A DNA stretch of 64,000 nucleotides from Brachionus plicatilis (lineage: Eukaryota; Rotifera; Eurotatoria; Ploima; Brachionidae). Below are positions 32,046 to 42,300 of the stretch, in pieces. The notes under the pieces are model-generated. The model ran no database searches. It saw only the letters and a program-made list of their open reading frames with translations, and was not told where the DNA came from. Numbering within the stretch: position 1 is the stretch's first letter; each line of letters opens with the position of its first letter. Location: contig QEOQ01000533.1 of the NCBI GenBank assembly GCA_010279815.1, positions 424,778 through 488,777 on the forward strand, given 5' to 3'. A program made the translations under genes and the position numbers.

Positions 32046-34000
32046 TTCAATAAATTTAAATAAAAAACGAAAAATTTTTGAAATTTTTATTTCAATCTAC
32101 TTATCCTTTAATAAACTAAAAATATTAATTTGTGAGCTATTGTAATCAATTAGTTCAAATCTTTCGTTTTCGTGTAGCTGAATTTGAATATTTGACGAAA
32201 ATCCTTCCAAGTCAATTTGTTTACACAATTCTCCATCGAAAAATAGCGCAAGAATCTTGGACTCTTTTCTGTCGTGAACCCATATTTTACCATCATCTGT
32301 TACTTTTAAAATCTCATGTGAATCATTTTCAAAATTAATTGTTTTATTAATTTTCCCCAATGCTGTGATCAAATTTTTTTCATTTTTAAAAATCAAATAA
32401 TCTTCATTCGCAAAAATTTGTTTAATATCAAGCTTTGAATAACTAGATAGACATTCAGACATAAAAGATCTAAAATCGTCTAGATCATGATGTTCCAAAT
32501 AATTTTGTGACAAAAAAATAATGCTTTTGGAGCGAACTACAAAATCATCTACCTGTTTTGGAAAATTAAATTGTTTTATCAGTAATAGGTTGTAATCAAA
32601 TTGAAAGATTTTATCTAGAAAAACAAATATGTATTCTCTATAAACTTTGATTAGAAAATTTTTCGGAATAGAAAAAATCGAATCAACAGTAAAAGTATTT
32701 TTTAAGCTTTTTTCAAATAGGGACAAAACGAGTTGTGCATTTTCAGTTGTTTGAGGATAAATAGCATTATTATATCTATTTCGATGATGTCTATTTTCAT
32801 TTGAATTAACTATTTTCCAATGGCACACTAAAGTCATTCCATTTTTCAGTCTTAAAATTTTTGGATTTGAAGTGCAATCAAATGAGATTGTCTCTTTGGT
32901 AAAATTGTCTGGTTTTAATTTTTTCAAATTTCTTGAGTTTATTTTTCCAATAAAATCTTGCTCTATTTTCCATTTGGATAATGAATACCAAAGATAGGTA
33001 TCATCGAATGTATTTCTTTTTATTTCATACTCGTACTCTTTGAATTTAGATTTAAGAAGGTCTAATTTGAAGATCTCTTTATCTGACACAATAGCTTCAC
33101 GCAAACAACATTTAGTTTCTTCACATACTTGTTTAATTCTTTCCAATTGAGCCTGATGTTTGTCCTGGTTCTGAGCGAAATTCTCAAGGCAATGCTTTTC
33201 ATGGTCCTTGACTTGTTTGATCAAAGATTCGCGAAGTTCTGTAATTGTTTTTAATTTAGTTTCGAATTCTAGATCGATTTGGTTAATCAAATATGAGCAG
33301 TGCTCAGAAATGCTGGTCTCTGGGGAAAAATTTAAAATATTCTGTAGTTTAGAATCAGTTTCTTGTATTTTCTGGTTGAATGATTGCAAGCTTTTCTCTA
33401 TACTTTTTGAATCGATGGCCGCTTCAAGAGATTTTACCAGCGCTCTGTTTACAACAAATCCTTCAACTGGAACTTGGTGAGAATCAAGGCAAAAATTACA
33501 GTTGAAAATCTCGCAATTTGCCGCAATGCAGCCGGAACAGACACTTTCACCACATGGCAACACTCGTGGATCATTTAGTAATTTATCACAAATTTTGCAA
33601 ATGAATAAATCATTTTCTAGCAAAATCATTTTGAGTTAAATTTTATGCTAAATAAATTTTTAAAAGAATATTTTTGTATTTAAAAATTTTTCAAATTTGA
33701 ATTATAAATTTGAATGGTTTTTGATTCAAAAGTTATTTTTTTCAATCTCAAAACAAAGTGAACTTAGATTCAAAAATTTTGTTTTAAATATGTTTTCAGT
33801 TTATAATCATTTAATCTTATTAGTAGCTTTGAGACTTAAAAAACTAAAACAAAATTTTTAAATCAAATTCTTACTCTGAGCACTTATAAATTTATCTAAG
33901 TTGACAAAATTTAAATATATTTTACATTTATAGAATTTCATATTTTTACATTTTCTAATTTATTTTGTTCAATATTTCAGAAACTTTTTATTTTAGATTT
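32046..34000 (-). repeat. Segmental tandem duplication, unit 2
   Basis: Counterpart of 28638-30965 and lacking the MITE found in unit 1. Similarity fades around 33990 after the TTTTAGATTTTCAT block shared with unit 1. Confidence 0.85.
32097..33629 (-). CDS. RING-finger / coiled-coil protein, copy 2
   Basis: 510 residues, intronless paralogue of the 28762-30273 gene with the same layout: RING-like finger (C11/C14, C26, Glu28 in place of His, C31/C34, C44/C47), coiled coil to about 225, beta-rich C-terminus. Compared with copy 1, the coiled coil and the last 60 residues (including KIWVHDRKESKILALFF) are nearly identical. The segment from about 235 to 430 differs at many residues and by a small insertion (NRYNN). 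Both copies are open, so both are probably expressed proteins. It is not clear whether they act as ubiquitin ligases. Confidence 0.85.
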   Translation of the reverse strand: MILLENDLFICKICDKLLNDPRVLPCGESVCSGCIAANCEIFNCNFCLDSHQVPVEGFVVNRALVKSLEAAIDSKSIEKSLQSFNQKIQETDSKLQNILNFSPETSISEHCSYLINQIDLEFETKLKTITELRESLIKQVKDHEKHCLENFAQNQDKHQAQLERIKQVCEETKCCLREAIVSDKEIFKLDLLKSKFKEYEYEIKRNTFDDTYLWYSLSKWKIEQDFIGKINSRNLKKLKPDNFTKETISFDCTSNPKILRLKNGMTLVCHWKIVNSNENRHHRNRYNNAIYPQTTENAQLVLSLFEKSLKNTFTVDSIFSIPKNFLIKVYREYIFVFLDKIFQFDYNLLLIKQFNFPKQVDDFVVRSKSIIFLSQNYLEHHDLDDFRSFMSECLSSYSKLDIKQIFANEDYLIFKNEKNLITALGKINKTINFENDSHEILKVTDDGKIWVHDRKESKILALFFDGELCKQIDLEGFSSNIQIQLHENERFELIDYNSSQINIFSLLKDK

Positions 34001-35618
34001 TCATATTTTTTTTAATTCTCATAAATATTTTGCTAAAAATATTAGTAAATGTAAAAATATGACAATCAAAAAATATAAAATTATTTATATTGAACCTCTA
34101 AGTTCAAATATCGATAAATTATTTAACAACCTATAAAATCAATTCATATTTAAAATTTATGTGTCAAAAATATCAATAAATTCAATTATTATTTTTTCTT
34201 TATTTATTATGGCCTATATTAACACTTATTTTACTAAAATAAATTATATGGGTAAAAAATTTAGCTTATATTGTAAGATGGGGATATTTTTTTATGTGTA
34301 AGCTAGGTGACAACTTTTGATAGGTGTTTTTTTCCTCATTAACATTAAGTGTCTTAAATTCTTTTTAAATACTTATAAAATAGACGTAGAATAAAAAGCT
34401 TTTCTGATTTGATATGTGCTTATCTTTTTCAGGCATAAAAAAGAAAAAAAAAACCTTGGGGAAATTAGTGAGATTGAGTCAAATTTGATTTTGGCAAATT
34501 TTTACCATCAATAAGTTTGATCCAAACAAACCACTTACCTAACTTACCTTGAATTTAAGCATCTAAATAAAAAAAAATATAACAGCTGTCTATAATCAAG
34601 GTGCTGATCTTTAACCGGGTGAAATCCTAAAAGAGTTTGACCCCTTTTTTCGGAAAATTCACCAAATTAACGCCAGAAATAACCCATTTAACCGATTTTA
34701 ACCCCTTTGCCCCAAAATATCGTATTAAATTTTATTTTTGAAAAATCATTCCCTGCATTTTTAATTTCAAATTTTCATAATTGAAATTAAACTATTAAAT
34801 GAGTTTTATTTTTATTTGGAAATTTGTAAAAAATATTGAAAATTCTTTTTTTAACTATTAAATTATATATTTATTTATTTGTTTATCTGTACCGAGCTAA
34901 TGTTCCTTCAGAATAAAAATATATGTAAAAAAAAATTAAAAAAAAAAAGATAAATAATTCATTTAGATTTTTAAATTTAATATTCAATAGTTGAAAACTG
35001 GGTTAAGTCAGTAAGGTGAACCATAGATCACCTATTATGCGAAATATTCTTGTTCTCCGGTTTTTTTTTCAAATTAGAATAATCAATCAAAAATTAAATC
35101 TTAAAAAAGTTATTTATAAAAATTTATAAAAATTAATTGTAAAGTAGGTAAATCCATTTCGATTATAAAAAATTTATTGATAAAATTTATTTTTTATTCC
35201 TTTTGAATATAAAAAGAGCAATTTTAATAAAAAAACTTAAATTTGCCATCTAACCGGGTAAATATGCGGGGCAATCCTACTAAAAAATGGGGCAATTGGG
35301 TTAATATGGGTGAGTCAAAATCTCTTAGTTATTTTAAAATGAAGAAGAATTTTTATGAAGAAAATTTTATTATAGTGATGAAAAATAATTTTGGTTACAA
35401 AAACAATTTAGTCATTTATTATTAACATATTGTCAATTATATTTATTATTATTATTCATTCAAAAGGCTGAATGTGAATATTTAAAATTTAATAAATACT
35501 TTGGAAAAGCTTCTAAGGCCAGAAAAGCCCCACAGACTTCAGAAACACATAAAATAAATCTTATTATCCAAATAAAAATTTTATTTAAAAATAAATTTAT
35601 GCGAAAAAGTCTTAAATT
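33630..35618. other. Intergenic region with R1 repeat and GC-rich inverted arms
   Basis: Includes the copy 2 promoter side, a reverse R1 repeat (34800-34920) and two short G/C-rich stretches near 34610-34720 and 35245-35315 that are loosely inverse to each other (AACCC..GCCCC versus GGGGCAA..GGGTT). No gene recognised. Confidence 0.5.
34800..34920 (-). repeat. Dispersed repeat R1, reverse copy
   Basis: Carries TTTATTTATTTGTTTATCTG, TACCGAGCTAA and TTCCTTCAGAATAA, the inverse of the 53875-53990 copy. Confidence 0.65.
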
Positions 35619-38600
35619 TTATGAAATCACACAACATTTGCTTGAATTCACACTTTCCGGTTGTGATTGATGACTCACACTGGCATTGTTTCCCATTGCA
35701 CTTCTACCTCTTGTTGGCTCTTCTACTATCTCTTTGTCATATTCTCCTTTAAGCTTGTTTACTTCTTCAAAGCATTCTACAAATTCACTCTCATCCATTC
35801 CTTCGAACACATATCTCATGATGAAAGCCCGTTTTCGATAACTTACAATTCCATTAGCATTTAATCTGTCAAATAATTCTCTTAATCCTTTAGAATTTAC
35901 TACATTTATCACCGAATTTTGTCCATCATTCGATTCACAGGCACCACAAATTTTATTTCCACTGTTCCATCTCAAACTATTATTTAGTTGGTTTAAATCA
36001 ACTTGTTGATGCAAGCTTCCATGAAATATGGACGCAGCTCCAAACACTTTCGAGTCTTGGCTAACAGAAAGAAGTGAATCTACTGGACCTGACCTGATCT
36101 CTTCGTAGGACATGTTGGGACTTTTCAAAAAATTTAAACTTGGCGCATAAAAATGGAGTTGTGGAGTGCAAGCTAGCTTTTCATTAATTTTAGCCAAATC
36201 AATTTTAGTCTTACTATTTGAGAGTCTTTGACAACCGGATAAGCCAAGCATGGTTTTGGAAATTAAGTCATTTGTATGATTTATGTTCACTGATTTAATA
36301 TTCAAGCTGCTATGGCATATTTTTCTCAGTGCTTGGTTGTCGAAAAAAAAGCATCCATTGCTATTTTGAGATAGACTTTTTATTGCCAGAACAGAATTGT
36401 AATAATCCAGAACAGTTCCATTTTGAACTGATGAAGGAACTAAGTTGAATGTGTTAATTACATTCTTGGGGTAAAGATGACGTATTCGATCAATTAACAA
36501 AGAACTAAAATTAAAATTTTAAAAAAACTAAATTTTCATTCGAAAGAGTTATTTTGGGATCTTTAGTGTCTAAATAGCCAGATGTAACAAGTTAAGTTGA
36601 ACAATAATCAAAGAATTATTTTTTTTTGAATTTTTGTAAATTATTTTTCAACTGGTTTTAAGAATAAGTGTGAGAAGTATGCTGATTATACAAAACTATT
36701 GTTTGGTCTGAATACTGATAGAAATTTACCTTTACTTCTTTTCGGCGTTCTTTCAGTGTTTTTTTGGCGTTTTTTACTCAGAAGAAAATAAAAACATTTT
36801 TTCAAAAAAACTTAACTTTTCTTTTTACATATTTTAAATTTTATTTTAATTTTATATTTTAGATATTTTAATTAAAATAAAATTAGTTTTAATAAAAACA
36901 TTTATTTTTTTAAATTTAATTTGGACGAATTTGGCCTTAAGATTGAAGTACTTTACTTTCAACGCTTTTCTTAATCTACTGCCAGTTCCGCTTCAGTCAA
37001 TTTTCATTGAGAGAATAATCATTCTTAACTGCGTCTTTAAAATTTCTTAAAATTTAAAGCATTTAAATAAAACAATAATAAATTGGGCAAATTAAAATAG
37101 TTGAAAAAGTACCTTGGAAAAGCATTAATCACAATGAAAAATGAAATGATTTATTTGAAAAATTGGAAAAATGAAAAATGAAAAATTTAAAAAATTTTAT
37201 TTTTCATAATTCATCAAAAAATTTTAAATGCACAATTAAATTTCAATGCATTTTTTTACAAATTACAAACTGCTGTAGTGTGATTTTCTTCCTTGTATTC
37301 ATTGTACCAAAAAAAGATTGGATAGTTTTAAATCGTTTTATTTAATACAAACATGACAAAAACTTAACCAAAAATCTATTTATTTTAAATACCATCTCTA
37401 ATTCATATTCATTTCGTAGCTATTAATTAGAGCTGTCAAGTAATTCCAATCAATATAATATATTAATTAACCATAATATATCATATCTATCAACAAGTAG
37501 AGTAATGTTTAACAACTGATTTAACTTAGTAAATAAGTCCTATAACAAAACCTTTTTCAAAATTTTAAAATAAAGCTTTGAAATATGAAAAAATATTAAA
37601 ATCTGTGATGAAATTTAATTACGAATTCAAAAATGTTCTGATCAAAAATTTTAACTATAAATTTCAACAGATTATACATATAAATTTCTCAACTTTCTGT
37701 AGTGGAAATAATAACTGGTGTTTTCTGTGAATTAAATGGATGGTAAGGTAACAAACATTCACTCATCTATTTTCCTGTAAAAAGATGAATTGAAGGGTTT
37801 TTTTGATTCGTTGATTAATTTTTTATTATTTTTGTCTTTAAAAAACTTAACTAATTAAGAAAATGAATAAAACTGAACATATGACGTTCGTAAAATTACA
37901 TAAATTTACGTAAAATCCACGTGTCAAATCAGTACTGTAAATAAATAAATTATTCAAAAGTTAAAAAAAGAATTTTCAATATTTTTTTCAAATCCAAATA
38001 AAATTCAAACTATTCTATTTCACTTAAGGGTTTAATATCAAATATGAAAATTCCTGCAATATTGAGCTAAAATTATTTTTTTATTTGAAACTGAAAAAAA
38101 TATTTGAAGCACTTTTTCAATGTTATTTCATCACTAGATACATTTTGTAATTCAAATACAAAAAAATAAACCAAATTATTTTTCAAATATTCTTTTGATC
38201 ATTTATTATTCTTAAAATGTGTTTTTCAGCTATATAATACTTAAAATAAAATTTTTCACTAAATTTTTTATTTCTTTTATTAATATTATGTTTAAAATTA
38301 CAGAATAATACAGAATTGATATAAAAAATTCAGGCAATTATTAAAATTGCTTAAGCTATTAAATAAATTGGAATTATTTAATAGTATTAATGCAGAAATA
38401 CATTTTTGAATTAAACATCAAAAGGTAAAATCTGCAAAAGCCTGCAAAAATTTATCCACCTAGAATAGCACCATTTCGCTGGTGTGCAATCTACAATGTG
38501 CATTTTGATATTGCAGAGCTTACCTTTTTATCTAATATAGAATGCTAAATTCAAAAATATATCTATACATTAATTTTATTAGGAATAAAAAATTTATTTC

Positions 38601-39252
38601 ATAGTTTAAACTTGATTTGATTATTTTGAGTAAAAACTTTAAATTGTCAATTTTAACTAAATCATCTTTAAACTTGGAAAAAAAATTAAAATTTTTAGAA
38701 CTGGACAATGACCATAAAAGCCTTTTATTTTTCTTTTGAATTAATAAAAAAGTGTTACCCTAGACCAGATCCAGTGCCACCACCAATTGCACTAATAAAT
38801 TGAAACATGACCATATCACTAGATTCTGCCTCTTTTCTTATTGAGTCCATTATTGAATCCACAAATTCTGAATCTAATCCAAAGCGTCCTGTTGACCATA
38901 GACCACCAGTGCCTCTATTTTCATTTAAAATATTTGATTTTCTAAACAGATTTGACAAATGACTTTGGCGTATTTCATCTAGCACACTTGACTCAGAGTC
39001 CACCAAAATTGCTCTAGGAACATATTTTCTATCCGATTGATTAACATTGAACACAAATTCTGAATTTCCCAGATATTTGTCTTCATCCTGATCATTACCA
39101 GTATACAAACCATCGAGACCAATCTTATGCTCATCTTTTAAATTAGAAAAAAATACAATTAAATCCTAATTTTTCTAAAATTTACTAATTAATTTATCCC
39201 AATAGTTCAATCCGACTTGGTTTCCGCACTGACCAATTTGAATCTGAATCAT
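35619..39252 (-). CDS. Divergent beta-tubulin-like protein with C-terminal CaaX box
   Basis: Three exons (39252-39186, 39134-38759, 36504-35619) join in frame to 442 residues; canonical beta-tubulin is about 445. The N-terminus MIQIQIGQCGNQVG keeps the GQCGNQ nucleotide loop but not the MREI autoregulation tetrapeptide. GKYVPRAILVD-like (RKYVPRAILVDSE), the tubulin/FtsZ signature GGGTGSG exactly at 140-146, NTFNLVPS and the helix KRAFIMRYVFEGMDESEF are all recognisable. The middle domain (T7 and M-loop region) is heavily diverged and slightly shortened. The tail lacks the acidic Glu-rich ending. It is Ser/Asn-rich and terminates KCCVIS, where CVIS fits a CaaX prenylation box (X = Ser, farnesyl type). 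It lies 124 bp downstream of the alpha-like tubulin on the same strand. It could be a gamma/delta-type tubulin, but beta-type sequence matches best. Confidence 0.9.
36505..38758 (-). other. Large intron of the beta-like tubulin gene (2.25 kb)
   Basis: Begins with GTAACA directly after the GGGTGSGLG coding segment and ends TTTTAG. It contains a dispersed repeat copy (37938-38150), preceded by a mariner-like end (TACAGTACTGATTTGACACG in reverse, about 37917-37936). Confidence 0.7.
37938..38150 (+). repeat. Dispersed repeat R1, forward copy in tubulin intron
   Basis: Matches 53905-54130 by eye: AATAAATAAATTATT, AAAAAGAATTTTCAATATTT, CTATTTCACTTAAG, CTGCAATATT, TTTGAAACTGAAAAAAATAT, TTTGAAGCA. 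Confidence 0.7.
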
Positions 39253-39376
39253 CTTGAATAAATTTAGAAAAAAAAAAACAATGATAATTAATTTATTACC
39301 AAGCTTGTCAAAGCTTTTATTTTTTGAAATAAAATTTAAAATCAAATTAAAAGTTTGTTTATTAATAATTTTAAAT

Positions 39377-42300
39377 TTAGAAATCAGAGTCTAAATTGTC
39401 ATTAGAATAAGCATTATAATCTTCAATTAGATATCCTAGATCTTCTATTGATTCTCTGGCAGCAGAATCATTATTTGAATATTTTGTCTGAAAATCATCA
39501 CTTTTAACAAAAGTATCTGCTTTACTTTTTAGAGAAGCAAAAACATTTGATATCTTTGTTGAATTGATCAGTCCTAAAATTGAATTTTTGTTGTTGAATA
39601 TTTTTTTTGTCGATTGTGGTGACTGTTCATTCAGACAAATTTTAAATTTGGCCGGTGAGAAATCAGCAAAACTTAATTTTTTACCCAATTTATCAACTGA
39701 ATCATCAATTTCAGCCAAGTCAAAGTCTTTTCCTTGATAGCTCATATAGCAGGCTAAGTGCTTGTAAGGCTGATTTTTTAAGTCGCCACAATCAATCAAT
39801 TGGCTCTGGCTGGAAAAAAGACTGCTGGTCAAAGTGGTCGTGTCTTGTTTGACGCTCTTGAGTTTATTTTGACAAAGAATGGGAGCTAGTGCAGGAATCA
39901 AATGATTCAAACGCGGAAAAGGCACCAAATTATTGGCCATGTCTTTCAGTCCTCCATTAATAGGTCCTTTTTGTCTCATTGGTAGAGTCAACGATTCCAG
40001 CAAATATGCAGACAGATCACATACATCATCAAATGAAGGGCTTTTAATATCAAGATTTCGGCTGCATATGCGACTAAGAGCTCCTGAATCAAGACAAATT
40101 GAAAAGTCAGTATTGGCATTCAAAGCGTAGTAGGTGGCCAGAGCTGAATTAAAAGCATCTTCGGGATCTAACGAGGGGTTAGAGTGATCCGGATAGAGTC
40201 TAAAGTCCATTTTCACTGTTTTGTCATATTCGGAAAGAAGTTCCAAAAGGCGGGAGCCTAATCCAGAAGCATTGTAGCCTCTCACACTTCTAGTTATAAT
40301 AAATCCTTCCAAGCAAGAGCATTTTTCTGCTTCTTTTCTCAATTTTTCTTGTATTTCAGCCATCAGTTCTCTATCTTTGCTGCCATATGATTCAAAAAAC
40401 TACAAAAAACTTCAAATTAATTTTCCAAAAATTTTGAGTTTCCAATCTAGAACTTAAAAAGTGCAAACTAATGGAAATTAATCAAGGTTGTTTAAAATTC
40501 CCAAAGTCAAAACTTTTTTTTATGTCCTAGTCCGGAGTTTTTTTTAAATTCAAGTCCAAGTCAGCGATTTAAAATTTTTTTTTTCCGTTCTTGGACTTGA
40601 CTTGACACTTGTGACTTTTAAGCAACTCTGGAATTAATGATTCTAAAAAGCTAAAAAAAAATTGTTCTACTCCCAGTTTAAATATTGGCAAAAACTTTTG
40701 ACTACCTGTGATGTCCTGATATCGGCATTGTGAATTTTGATACTAAAAACAAAAACAAAATATGAAAAAGGTCAAAGCTTTAGTTCTGATGGACCAAAAC
40801 ATGTTCTGAAAATATCACTTAAAGTAGAGTTGAATTTTTTTAATGTGATAAAATATCCTAAATTTTCTGAGCTTTGCAGATTTATTGCAGAATTCTGAAG
40901 AGCCAGTATATTGATGGTAAAAAGGATATATTAGTTGCTAAAATTTACAGAATATACTTTGATGCTTCAGGACTCTATCAGGATATATTATATATCAGGA
41001 TATATCTATATTTTGGGATTTTTTATATTTTTTTTGGTTTTTGGACCAAAATTCACTATGCCCTGATATCATTGATAAATGATTTAAATTTTTTTTAAAT
41101 TAAGCATAAGATGCTTATTATTTTAATTAAAAAAAAAACAAATCTTTTTTTTTCTAATTGATCTGTAATTTATTCTTGTAAAATTTTATTTCGAAAACTT
41201 TAGAGACAAATTTAATTAAATTAAATTATTAATTACTTATATTAATTAAAATATATTACGGCGAAACAAAGTTATTGTAAAATATTGATTAAGATTTTTA
41301 TTTACTTAAGATAAAAATTCATATAATTTTCTATCTAATTATAGATTAAACAAAAATCATGTTTATTTAATTTTATTTATTTATTATTAAAAAATTGACC
41401 AAAAATACCTTCTTATTTAAATCAAAAACTAAAAATTTTGATTAGAAATTAACATTTTATCATAAACTTCGATTTGCCATTTAAATTCAAAAAATTTCTT
41501 TTTATAAAATTAAATCATTTGTAACTTTTTCTAAAAATTTTCTTTTTTGAAAATTTAGATATCTTTAATGCATTTTTTTTAAATTTGTCGAAATTTTGGG
41601 GACAAATTTCTAAAAAATTTCTAATATTTTTAATTAAATTTAAGCTATTGAGTTTTTTTAGTTTTAATACTTTCTCTGTTATAACAATTACTTTTTAAAG
41701 TCTTTAGATGGCAGTTTCAATCAGTTTATTTAGAACAACTAAATTAAATTTAAAAGATTGCTTAATGTAACTATAAAAATAAAATTCTCTTTTGCTTAAT
41801 AATAATTCAGTAATATTTAGTATTGCCTTTTTAAGGTTTTGTGAATTTTTATACAAACCTTCCACAATTTTCAAAAAGAAATTTCTTTTAAATTTAATAG
41901 ATTTGGCAAAATTGAGCTTGATCAAATTTTATGGTATTTATTGAATTAACATGAAACAAAAATATTGATGATCGAACAAAATTGCAGTTTTTTGAAAAAC
42001 CTTAATTTTTGGCATCTTGAAGTTTACGATCAATTCAAAATATCAATAATTTATTTAATATCAAAATTTTATTAATATCTGAATTTCATTTTTAAATTTT
42101 ACTTTTAAGTTTGAATACTAAATACAAATACTTTTGTAATTAAAAATTTCAAAATAAACCGCTCTAGAGGCTCTAGAAAAAATCAGCTTATAAATTTAAA
42201 TTTAAAAATCAATTTTATGAATGAATTGAGAAAATACTTTTTTTTAAAATTATTATTGATTATTTTTTTAACATAACATGTAAAGCACTTTAAATTAAAA

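Larger units (their letters stand above)
30274..32096. other. Spacer between the RING paralogues
   Basis: Contains the duplicated 5' flank of copy 1, a truncated MITE, a 20-bp-arm hairpin and about 1 kb of AT-rich sequence without coding signal. The promoter of copy 1 must lie just above 30273. Confidence 0.5.

Noticed and set aside
28794..33480. Plus-strand ORFs inside both RING genes
   Set aside because: Antisense shadows conserved between the copies only because the underlying genes are duplicates.
34610..35315. GC-rich CCGGGT/GCCCC stretches as inverted termini of one element
   Set aside because: Similarity between the two stretches is loose and boundaries could not be fixed.
38440..38530. 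Short inverted segment AAAGGTA...TACCTTT with a GC-rich centre
   Set aside because: Arms are only about 8 bp with mismatches and no target duplication; could be chance.
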